NCBI RefSeq assembly: GCF_954871325.1
Contig: NC_088779.1
Span: 23,190,846 to 23,254,845 of the forward strand
DNA from: Gordionus sp. m RMFG-2023
Taxonomy: Eukaryota > Nematomorpha > Gordioida > Chordodea > Parachordodidae
Length of the DNA stretch: 64,000 nucleotides
Direction: 5' to 3'
The position numbers and the translations under genes are program-made. Shown here piece by piece: positions 1 through 10,692 of the stretch. Numbering within the stretch: the stretch's first letter is position 1; each line of letters opens with the position of its first letter. Under the pieces are notes generated by a model that saw nothing but the letters and a program-made list of their open reading frames with translations, had not been told where the DNA came from and did not search any database.

Positions 1-310
1 AAATTTTTAATAAATTCTAAAATTGTTCAAAATGAGAAGGCAAGGCATGCCATGAAATGTGATATCATGAGATAATTTGAATATAATTGCAAAGCAAAAT
101 ATAAATGTTTTTTAAAAGGACTTTTTATATTTTATTTATAGAATCATGATCAAATCTAAGTTATTAATATTACCCAATTCAACATCTTGGTCATCTGTGA
201 GCATCAATATAATATTGGGTCTCTTTATCTGATCTGTTTTGTATCTGTAAGATATGAATATATGATTAAAGTATATATTAATCAATAAAATTCAAGAATA
301 TATCATAACA

Positions 311-445
311 AAATATGGAATTCATGGGTATGAAATCCCTCAATTTTAAATTATTTGTTTAAGGTGATTTTTAAAATGATCACATAGAATGTATTTAAGA
401 ATGTATAAAAATACGAAATCCATATGGATTCTATAATTCATTAAT
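311..445. repeat. Partial copy of a TIR-type MITE end
   Basis: The stretch reads like one end of the inverted-repeat element at 8578-8964. It has ATATGGAATTCATGGG, then GGTGATTTTTAAAA, and then ATCCATATGGATTC. No second arm or target duplication is visible, so this is a fragment assigned by resemblance only. Confidence 0.35.
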
Positions 446-480
446 ACATATATATATATATAATAGTGATAGCGACAAAT

Positions 481-950
481 CAGAGACCTACATGGGCGGC
501 CCGTGGCCCGCAGGTCCATACCCGGCCCGTCTAATATTATATTTTCCAGCGAGCCTGGGCCGAGCCTGGATTAAAAAAATTTTTTAATGGGCTATGGCTG
601 GGCTTGGGCCTAAAATTATTAAATTTAAATTTAGATTATTTAAAACAGTTGCTAATTTAAAGAAATATTGCCTTTTTTTTCTTCTAATAATAATAAATTT
701 CAGTATTGTAAACAAAATGATTGCCTAAATATTTTTAAATATTATTTATTTTAATTAAATGAAAAAAATTAAATTTTTGGATATGGGCTAGGGCAGGGTT
801 TAAGAAATTTTTTTGAAACTTATCATGGGCTTGGACCGGGCTTTGGAAATTTTTTTAACATTAGATATGGGCCGGTCTTGAGTCTAAATAATTTTCACTA
901 CGGACCTGGGCCGGGTTTGGTCAAAAAATAAAGGCCCATGAAGGACTCTG
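481..950. mobile_element. hAT-type MITE, CAGAGACC group (GC-rich ends)
   Basis: The left end CAGAGACCTACATGGGC and right end GCCCATGAAGGACTCTG are imperfect inverted repeats. The flanks CGACAAAT (473-480) and CGGCAAAT (951-958) match at 7 of 8 positions, which fits an 8-bp hAT target duplication. The ends are rich in GGCCCGG-like words while the middle is ordinary AT-rich DNA. No coding potential is visible. Related copies lie at 62190-62557 and probably 42176-42425. Confidence 0.75.
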
Positions 951-958
951 CGGCAAAT

Positions 959-2027
959 AAATAAATCATTCAAATATTGTTGAATACTTTTTATTTTTTA
1001 TGAATTGCGAGTCATATTCAATGTCACCGGAATTTTCGTTTATTTTGTTATTTCTTATTTGGGTAAAGTTAGGTATCGCATTCAAAGATGATAAATCACT
1101 TATTATGATAATGGTGTACGCTATGAAGGGTAAGAACGACATAGAACAAAGAATGTATTTCATTTATCCCCTTAGATTTCTGTGTGGTTAAATATCACGT
1201 CAATATGAAACATGTATAAAGAATATAGTTATTATAAACATGGGAGATAACATTGCGATGAAAGGTAGATAATTATAATTAAATTATATCATTTTATATT
1301 AAATCTACTTCACATATAGAACAACATCCGAGAATTCTCGAATAACTATATATAAATTATTCTATAATCTGGTAATACAAACCTTTGGAAGCTAAACGTT
1401 ACTTCTCTCACTTCCTTTACAACTTCAACTCCTTGTCATGAAGCCATCTCATATTTATCCTTTACTTTGAGATAGTCTCAAATTGTTATCTTATCTGAGA
1501 TCATATTCTTGAGAGAGCATTATCTTTTGAACGGCCACGTCACCTAACCAGTTTCGCACCTCCATTACACTCTAATTTTATATCCATAATATCGTTTCTT
1601 TGTGGTCCTCATAATATTAATAATGACCATTCAAAATCCCATCATTATAACTAATATCGCACATAGGACTATAGTTGATAAGCCATAGATTCCCAAATCA
1701 TAATCTTTATATCCCTGATGACCCAGTACATTTAATTTTGCCACTCATCCCCTAAATGTTAACTAGTCCGTACATTATTATATTATTTCTCAAAATCTAT
1801 TTTATGCCTTGCCAGTCTATTGACGCTACGACAGCAGAACCTCATTCCATTATTTAATTCTCTCATCCTAAGGTCGTCATCAAATTAATATTGACTTTAA
1901 TCAACTGGTAATCCTATAACATCAATATTTATCTAAACCTGTAATAATAATGATAACATTTAGATTTCGACTTTTATAATTTTAAGAAATTTTATTTTAC
2001 TTTACTGCAAGTTCCACAACTTTTAAC
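959..2027. other. No gene recognised; possible degraded upstream part of the retroelement
   Basis: Base composition becomes less AT-rich from about 1380 onward, as in the recognisable retroelement remnant that follows. No continuous frame or conserved motif could be read here. It may be older coding sequence of the same element, but this is inference. Confidence 0.3.
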
Positions 2028-2485
2028 TTCCTTATCGGATTACAAATGGCTAGAAGCTTTGCCCAGCTCAAACTTATTACTCCTCCTAACAAACGAAGAA
2101 TTACGCATTGCAATAGGTCTCCGTCTCGGTTGTAAAATACTGGCCAACTCTGCAATGTTCCCACCCCGTTGATTGTTTCGGACATCAACCTTTCCACTGT
2201 AGATTTTCTAAAGGTAGACACTCTCGGCACAGTGCAGTTAACGGCACCATTCTCCGCGCTCTACGCTTAGCTCAAATCCCCGCAACCCTCGAACCCTGTG
2301 GCCTCTCAACTGAAAATAGTCTCATTTATTTAATTAATTTTACACAATTAAAAATATCATATATAATATGAGTCATTCTATATTTGTTCTTTAATTGCAG
2401 TTTGCTTCACATATAAGCATTTTAAGTATTATCATATGATTTTTGTTGCACTGACTGGGGTAAGTCGCGGGCTAATATAAGTAGA

Positions 2486-3290
2486 GAGGGAATAATCGTA
2501 TCTTTATAATATTGTGGTTTCCTTATTTTGAAATCCAATCAATAATTGCATTATAATGTGGACACGAATAAATATAATGAGAAAGGGAATAAATTTATCT
2601 TTATAATATTGTTGTTTCCTTATTTTGGAATACAATCAATAAATAAATTATCACGGGGAATGGGAAAGGGAATAAATGTACCTTTATAATATTGTTGTTT
2701 ACTTATTTTGGAATACAATCAATAAATACATCAGAGATCTGCTAAGTTAGGCCCGGCCCGAGTCCGGTCCGGCCCGCCGGGCTTGGGTTAATTTTATTTA
2801 AAATAATCGGGTTCGGGCCGGGCCGAGCCTAATATTTTTTTAAAAAAATCGGGCTGGATTGGGTCGGACCTTGGAAATTTTTTAAATATAATCTAAATTT
2901 ATCAATTTTACATTGAATTTTTTATGTAAAATAAAAATATTTGATTTTATTTATTGAAACTAAACGACATATAACATATATCTTTTATTTTGAAGAATTA
3001 TAAAAATTAATTTCTATATTTAAATAAATTTTGGCCGAGCCGGGACCGTAAATTTTTTTAAAAAAATTCGGGTTCGAGCCGGGCCGGCAAACTTTTTTAA
3101 AAAAATTTCGGGTTCGGGCCGGGCCGGCAAAACATTTTTAAAATAAATTTCGGCCCAGGCCGGGCTTGAAAAATTAGGCCCGATGCAGATCACTAAAATA
3201 CATTATAATGGGGACGGGAATAAATATAATGAGAAAGGGAATAAGTATATATTTATAATATTGTTTCCTTATTTAAGAATACTGGCCAGA
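2486..3290. repeat. Tandem repeat, about 83-97 bp units, interrupted by a MITE
   Basis: Units of the form GGGAATAAATNTATCTTTATAATATTG...CTTATTTTGGAATACAATCAATAAAT recur from 2486 to 2731. They resume after the MITE at 2732-3195 and run to about 3290. Units differ by small indels and substitutions. The array itself sits between two halves of the retroelement ORF. Confidence 0.75.
2732..3195. mobile_element. hAT-type MITE with CCCGGCC-rich ends
   Basis: The ends CAGAGATCTGC and GCAGATCACTA are inverted. The perfect 8-bp duplication AAATACAT flanks it (2724-2731 and 3196-3203), as expected for hAT insertion. Both ends carry long GC-rich tracts (for example GGCCCGGCCCGAGTCCGG) around an AT-rich core. 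No ORF is visible. The last about 50 bp recur as a solo end near 60290-60345. Confidence 0.8.
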
Positions 3291-3625
3291 TGGGCTGACC
3301 TTAATACCTTAGAGTAATGGAACTCGTTTAGCATGGGATTACACTTGTATCGACCGATTCGCTCTCTCGTTTCCACAACTCATTCGTGCAAGCGGAAAGC
3401 TCTAAAATTAACAAATACATTTCCCTAATCAATTGCAATCTCATGCCAATTGTATTCAACACAACCGGTTTTTTCGGCAATCATGCCTTAACCTTCTTCA
3501 CATCCCTTGATAAAAAAATTCGCGCCATCACTGATGACCCACATGAAGGCTTCTATCTTCGACAGCATGTATCTATTAATATATGCAGATCTAATTGTAT
3601 CGCCATCCACGGCTCTCTTTTTTGA

Positions 3626-6460
3626 CCTCCTCCCTCCTAACATATAATTTATTATACTAATTATATATAATTCACATTTTGTAATATTTTAAAAATACTA
3701 TTTACACATAAATATACATTTAGTATTCATTCATTTTTATAAAATTTAAATTAATAAAGATACTTATAATTTTGAACAAATAGATTATTTTATTATCACC
3801 AGGGCTTAATCACTATACCTGTGTTATTGCCCTACCAAACATATTTAATTCTGGTCTAATCAAACCCAAGTTAATCCCTTTACTTATTGTTATTACACAA
3901 CTAGTTAATGATCTACAATTTTATTAGCTTGGCACATATTTATTTATCTCAAATTACTATGATGAATCCCTCACAATTTTATGTTTCATCTAATATGAGT
4001 AATTGTTCAAAAACAACCTTATAACCAATAAACCAATTTACATATTTATTATTCAATATCATTGATCAAATTTTATATATCCAAACTCTAATTTTTACAA
4101 ATCCCCATCTTCATATAACGAAAACTTCATAAGTTATTGTTTCATCGCATATATTTGGGTGGGGAAAGGGGGGGGTAAAGGAGATGAATTTTTATTAGCT
4201 TAAAATTATATTCGGAAGAACAGAGAAATTTCAGAAGGACAGAATTCCAACATTGACCACACAATCGCTTTTAGCCAGGATGGGAGGAGGCGAGGAATCA
4301 CAAATTACGATGAATGAGAAATAGTGATAGAAACATTGGTGAAAAACAATTGGTAATGATGAACCACAAATGGTTGGTGAGGAATCCGAGTTCAAAAATA
4401 TAAAATTGGGATATAATATAAGTTTGTGACTGAGAGATTAGTAAATTTAAAAATGGTATTTTAATATATAAGTGCATTATTAAAAAGTTATTTTTATGTC
4501 TTCTTTCGTTTTACGGCTTTTTGGTATTAAGCTTATCTTAGCCATGATCTTGGGTCGGGAAAATATTATTTTAGGATGGAACGGGTTTATAAATATAATC
4601 TTTCTTTTACAATTTTAAATTTAATCAAAAGTTGTTTTTTGTAAAATTAATTTCATTGTTAGATTGTATATAACGAAAGAAGACTCTAATTTAAAAATAA
4701 ACAATTGAAAATTTATGAATGATATATTTTTATTTTCAGATTAAAATGGCAATAAATTACTTCTTTTTAAAAAAAATATATAAGATAGCAGAAATAGTCA
4801 GTTTAAAGGCCTATTTAGGATAAAAATTGGAATACCCATGTGTTAATTGAGATTGATTTTTTTAATTTAAATTCGTTTAACTTAAATTGCTATTATTTGA
4901 ACATAACCTATTAAATATGTTAGCCTGTAATCTTGTTCTTCGCTTTAATTGTTTTTTTATAATATAAACCTTATTTTATATTTAATTTTTGAGTTATTTT
5001 TAGTTAGTATATTTTATAAAAGTAAATTTAAAATAAAGAAATTTTTATTTAACGTTTTCCAATCTTTTCCACAATATTAGCACCATGAAAGCAATTTGGT
5101 AAGGCCGAGAATAAAAAAGGTCATCGAGCAGACCTATCAAGCCTATACTCTAGTATGACGCCAAATCGTTCAATAAAATGTAAAATTAGAATGGGGGGGG
5201 GGGGGGGGGGTAGTTATGAAGACTTAATCGTCATGTGGGTGAAATCGATAATGGGTAGGGGATAGTTTTAATATGGTAAGTGAGGGTAAGGGTAAAATTT
5301 TAAAGGCAAAGAGTCGTTTAACAACATTACCTCCCAAATAAAAAGTAAAGGAAATAAATAATTCCTGGTAATGGTAATAATGAAGGCTGATATTATATTT
5401 ATTTTTTTTAAAAAAAAGGTTGCTAAAATTGCCATTTTAAAATAAAAAGGAGTAAATAATTCCTGGAAATAATAATAATGAAGGCTGATATTATATGTAT
5501 ATTTTTTTAAAAAAAAAAAGTTGTTAAAATACGATTTTAAAATCAAAATGGAAATATTATAACAATTGCTCTTAAAAGGTTTCAAAGACCTTCAGAGGCC
5601 AAATTCTAATTTTGGGCCCATTCCGATTTTTAAATTTAAAAAGAATTAAAACCAGTGCATTTTAGAATGAATCCCAATCATTTTAAAATATACGAATGAT
5701 CTTAATGAAAAATAAATCTTACAGCAAAATAATATTAAATTGAGGGTAAATGTGAGTAAAGCTTCTTAAATTTAAACATTAAATTTTAATTGTTATCGCG
5801 AATAAATACTTGAATTTAAAATACTAAATACAAATACTTTGGGCCTTATTTTAAAAATAGATCGGTAGCATGTAGTGAGAAAAGAAATATTTGTATCATA
5901 TGCCTTTAGATGAAGTTTTAACTCGAAAAGAAGAAGAGATAATGGACAGGCAATCATATATTGAAAAAGACTTTTATATTCGTTTAAAATGTTAATAAAG
6001 CTTTAACGTAAAGTTAGAAAATTTTTTAAACATAATTCTATTTTGCCTATTCTAGTCCGGTAAAAAGATTATTCAGTTTTGAAAATTTGATAAATAGGCC
6101 AAACAGAATAATATTTTGTTTGAGAACCATATTATATTAGCATCATTTTTTTCCATTTATGTGATTTATTTGAATTTTATTTATGTTTGGTTTATTTTAA
6201 TGTTAAGTAATAGTTCTGTCAGCTTAGTTTCATAATACCCTATTATAACTGTGCAATTAAAGATATTCGCTAATATTTCATAATAGCATGTTATATGCTT
6301 GTTTAATTTTATTTTATCACTAAACATAAAATGTACCAAAAGGAAATCATATTTATGAATGGTCATAATTTAATCATTAAAACTATAAGCAATATAAAAT
6401 ATATTCTTTTAACAAAATTAGGCTTTAAAATGAAATTTTTTTTTATTCTCTATTAAAGGG
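3626..6460. other. Gene-free AT-rich stretch with a local duplication and a poly-G run
   Basis: No exon or RNA gene is recognised. A pair of about 104-bp tandem copies lies at roughly 5341-5546 (shared word AATAATTCCTGG...AATGAAGGCTGATATTATAT). A run of about 18 G lies near 5194-5211. The ORF crossing the duplication is low complexity and is not called. Confidence 0.5.
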
Positions 6461-6464
6461 GCCA

Positions 6465-6600
6465 GGCATCTCTACTTTATGCCTGCTCGGCCCGACCCAA
6501 TAATTTATTTGCCCAGTCCAGCCGAAATAAAAATTTTGATCTTACTCAACCTAGCTCGATCTAACTGGGCCAGATATTCCAGATCTCTAGTGCTGCTGCA
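6465..6600. repeat. Degenerate GC-rich-ended MITE fragment
   Basis: The stretch holds GGCCAGGCATCTCTAC, CTGCTCGGCCCGACCC, and at the right CTGGGCCAGATATTCCAG followed by ATCTCTAG. The words match the CCCGG-ended hAT MITE group, but no clean inverted ends or duplication can be drawn. Confidence 0.4.
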
Positions 6601-8577
6601 ATAAATATATTATTTTAATGTTTTTATCCTTACTGATAAAATATAGATGATGATACATTATTATTAGAATTTTTGAGTGGTTAATAATGAAAATATTAAT
6701 TAAGTAAAAAACAATTTATAATGACATACTATTAAAATCGACTTATCAGAATATTTATTTAAACATATTTATATTTAGATATTTTTTTCAGGATTGTATA
6801 TGTATTTATATTCAAATATATTTTTAAAAAATTTGCCCAACCCTGGAAATATATATAATAAATTAATGCATAATTACACTTACTGTATCTAAGTTTCATA
6901 TTTAAAAATTTTATAAATCAAGCAAAGTAAATTCGATATTTTACTCATTACTTTCCAAAAAGGGTAACAACGAAGATATTACCCACCCCCCCCCCCCACC
7001 AAAAAAAAAATATCCGACGTTACTCGCACACTGTGCCTAAACGATTTCTTTATTCTAAATGTAAAATGTCTAACATCAGGAGACAAAAAAATTGACTATG
7101 AAATAATTAGACAAGCATTTTAAAACGGCATTTATCTCAGTAAAACGTTTTTTAAAATAATTAAAACACTAGAAGGTAGCAACATGAGAAAATGAATAAT
7201 TGTTTTTAATTATTAAATATAATTCAATTATTTTATTATACCTTTGCTGATATCCATCAGAAATTAAATCCTTTTAAATGATTTGGATAATTTTGATAAG
7301 AAAAATTTAATAAAATAATTTTATTTGTAAAAAATAAGTGAAAGATAAATAAAAAATTGCTTGTCTAATTATACGATATTTATTTTTCTGCTATCAATTT
7401 AAAAATTGCAACTTAAGCAAATAAATCTTAACTATATAAAACAAAATATAATTACATTTTTTAAATTTGAATTTAGTTAAATTGTTTATTTTAAAGCTCT
7501 TTTAGACTCCTCTATCATATGTTGAGCTGAGATCAACAGAAAAATATTCATGCAGTGAAAAAGATGGATTAGATCCTCTCAATCATAATGTAATTAATCT
7601 CTAATTTTCGGAACATATCAAGAAAATCAAACAAAAAAATCCTAACCCACTCATTTTTAATAAAGAAAATAAGCCTTAAGTCTGCCACCTGACCAGGGTT
7701 GTCAGGTCATAAATAATTTTTTTATTAATAAATTTATTCTCTTCTTTTGAAATATAAGAAATAGAGAGTATAACAATTTCTTTAAACAATATATCAATAT
7801 CTAGTATAAACAAAATTATTAAATTGCAAAATCCAGGAAGATGGTTTTTGTTCCAGAGTCATAATATTAATGTATTTATAAATAGTATTAATAAAATCAT
7901 ATTTTTATTGTCAATATTGTATAATTGTTTTAATAACTACTTCGTTTAAAAGGCCCACAATTTAAAATCGCATTTTTAGCAATAGCCATGAAATTTATTA
8001 TCTATTTAAACTGTCTAAATATACCTCCGCCTATTCATTTTCGATTTTTTTTTTAAATAATGAGACAAAATTTATAATTATTATTTAAAAAACATTTTTT
8101 TGCGTATCTAAGGAGGAAATTGTCGGAGACCCCGCTGATGAAAAGGAGAGACCTGGAAACCTGGTTCTGACTCCTCTTATTTATAAACAAATTGTTTGGC
8201 CGTTTATGAAGTTTCCTCTAAACAAGAAAAAGACTGTTTAGATTTAGCGCACATTTACAACAAAAACAGAATAGAGTGTCCTAGTTCAAAATCGAAATAG
8301 ACTGGTCTATACAGAAATAAGTTCAAAATATAAGTCGAATCTGGTCATGCAAAAGATTTTTTTGGGAAACAATAGTTTTACAAGAATATAACCATGAACT
8401 TGATTATATAGCGTATATAAGTGTATTTATTGAATTTATATTTCAATTAAGTTCTACAGACCAATTAGAAACTTTAAGTTTTGTTGTTTTTTTTTCTTAA
8501 CCGACACATTTTTTTAAATGTAAAATTCCGCACTCCTTCGTTTTCCTCTTAAACGCATAATTTAAAATATATATGTC
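6601..8577. other. Gene-free AT-rich stretch
   Basis: I see no exon, RNA gene or structured repeat here beyond homopolymer runs such as the poly-C near 6983-6998. Confidence 0.5.
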
Positions 8578-8964
8578 GTATTGGGATATGGAATCCGTGG
8601 GAATTCGGAATCAAATCTTTTACCAAAGGTGATTTATATAAATTTAAAATCCGATTTAACCGGAAATGTATTGTAGCATGTGTAGAGTATTTACCCTATA
8701 AATTTTAGCCAATTTCCGCCATAGATTTTTAGTATTTTTAAATTTATATGAAAAAAATTCATATCAGAATATAATATAAAATAGGAGTAGTTATAAAGTT
8801 CGTGGCAAAATTGTTTGTAATTTACAGGCTTGGGTATTCTATATAGGCTGAAATACAATTCCTGTCAAGTCAGATTTTCAAAATTTAAAAATCGCCCTTA
8901 GTAAAGGATTTAAAATCGAGTGATTTCGAATCCCCATGGATTCTATATCCTAATACGAATATAT
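8578..8964. mobile_element. MITE with about 130-bp inverted terminal repeats
   Basis: The left arm (about 8578-8712) runs TATTGGGATATGGAATCC...GGAAATGTATTGTAGC...GTATTTACCC. The right arm (about 8830-8964) is its diverged reverse complement (GGGTATTCTATATAGG...GGATTCTATATCCTAATA). No coding sequence is visible. The arm core (TCTGATTTTNCCNGAAATG-like) is shared with elements near 19630, 39612, 41346 and 58075. The target duplication is unclear. Confidence 0.6.
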
Positions 8965-9038
8965 ATAATGTATTAAAAAAATTATAAAAACTTATATAAT
9001 AGAAAAAGAAATTTTTAATTTTATTATTTTGCTTTGCC

Positions 9039-10692
9039 TTTGTGCGCGCAGATAACTTGTAGTCTGCCCAACAGTTGTGGAATGGGCTCATTTTATAGGC
9101 TACCCCCAAATTTCTTAAACCAATTAGATGGGATCGGGATGAAATAGTTGAAGCGTAGCTGCTATTTTATATAATAACGATAAAGGGCGATTGAGCTTTC
9201 TTTCATATATTTATTTAATATATATTTTATGTGTTTTTTTAGTATATTTTATTTTGATATCATTTTATATTGTATTAAATTTTTAAATTTAAAACGACTT
9301 TTTTTTAAAAAATAAATAATTATTACAAAATAAATATATATTAAAAAATAAAAAATATAAAATAGTGAATTCCATGACAAAATGAATTTCAATCCGACCT
9401 CTTCAGATTTTTCTAAAATTTTACATATATTATAACTAAAAAAAAATTTTTAGCCCCCAATTCTAATCAGCGGCTGAGTAATGGGCCTTGGGGTATTTTG
9501 CACTCTATTTAATTTTAAATATCTTTAGATATAATATAAAGATTTTAAGGCTTGAGATCCGAATAATAAGTTGATAAATGAAAGAAAACTTGTATACATT
9601 TTATTTATTTTAAAATTTCTGTAGGATGAGTTTTCAAATATAAATTATATATGATACCAAGAATTAAATTCCTTGAAAAAATTATATAAAAGAATAGAAA
9701 ATCATTTTTATAATCATTCAAATATATTTGAAACTTTTAAATCTAGCTTAAATATTTTTCTACAAATCGAAGATGGGGCTGATAATATAGAACCCAGGCC
9801 GGATCAAAAAAATTAGGGTCGAACTATGCAAATTGTACCTCTTTGGATATATAAAATATTTAAAAGATTTTAGCTTAAATATATTACAATTAATGATTTT
9901 TCAAATATTTATTACGAATTTTTACAATTGACTAATGATTAAAATGCCATATCTCTTAAATCTGAGCTCGGCCCATCTTGAAAATTTGCATTATTATTAA
10001 TTAATTATACAGCTAGAGCTATTCATAAAATAAAAATGAGAAATATACTGATTTGGTTTACTATTTCCAGTTTTCTATTTCTGGTTTTTGACATTTAAAT
10101 ATTTTAACATTATATAACTTTAAAGATTTACCATAAAGCTATTATATAAAGAAATTTAAATAACACTTCTAGCTCAATTATATATAAAGATATTTAACAT
10201 TAAAGGGAGATTTTGCCCAAAATGCACCATTTTTTTGATATTTCGAGGCCCGTGTCTCAGCCGCTGTTTGGAGTTGGGTAATTTTTTTTCTTAGTTATAA
10301 TATATACAAACTCTAGTAAAAATTTCAGAAAAATCTGAGAGGGTCAAGTTGAAACTCATGTTGATTTGTCATGGAATTCACCATATATATAATATATTTA
10401 AAAAATATATAACTTATATAATAAAAATATTTATCCATTTCATTTTGTTTTGTTTTTGTTTCTAGGATGATTATGTACCATTTTTTTTAGTTTCTTTATA
10501 TATTTACGCATTTTTTTCTCCATTCCTACTTTCCGCGTTAAAGTAAGTAGCTTTGTCTCTTGCGCGCGCAGGTAACTGCACCTGCCCAACAATTGTGGAT
10601 AGTCTCCTCTCATAGGCTACCCCCAAATTTCTTCACCCAATTAGATGGGATGAAATAGCTCAAGCTTAGCTATGCTATATAGCGATAAAGGC
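9039..10692. repeat. Composite: direct module copies flanking an inverted pair
   Basis: A module of about 150 bp at 9039-9190 (GTGCGCGCAGATAAC, GGCTACCCCCAAATTTCTT, CCAATTAGATGGGAT) recurs in the same orientation at 10558-10692. Between them, 9361-9490 is repeated as a diverged reverse complement at 10243-10387 (shared GTGAATTCCATGACAAA and CAGCGGCTGAG). A GGCC-type element end lies at 9775-9832. No coding frame is seen. It could be one decayed element or two nested ones. Confidence 0.55.

Larger units (their letters stand above)
2028..3625 (+). pseudogene. Broken retroelement ORF, region C-terminal to reverse transcriptase
   Basis: Two plus-strand blocks read as the conserved tail that follows the reverse transcriptase domain in invertebrate retroelement proteins. 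Block one (about 2028-2315) contains WLEALPSSN, then NEELRIAIGLRLG, then (after a frame change) HCRFSKGRHSRHSAVNGTI and EPCGL. Block two (about 3295-3625) contains PDGLTLIP, an in-frame stop, NGTRLAWDYTCIDRFALS, then in another frame FNTTGFFGNHALTFF and the stop at 3623-3625. About 970 bp of tandem repeat and MITE separate the blocks. Frameshifts, stops and the insertion show a dead copy. The family resemblance is from memory of the motif pattern; the exact superfamily is unresolved. Confidence 0.65.

Noticed and set aside
1997-2230. Minus-strand ORF of 77 codons
   Set aside because: The plus strand reads as a conserved retroelement tail, so this is its shadow.
5268-5585. Minus-strand ORF of 105 codons
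   Set aside because: It spans a tandem duplication of A/T-rich sequence with Phe/Tyr/Asn runs and has no domain.
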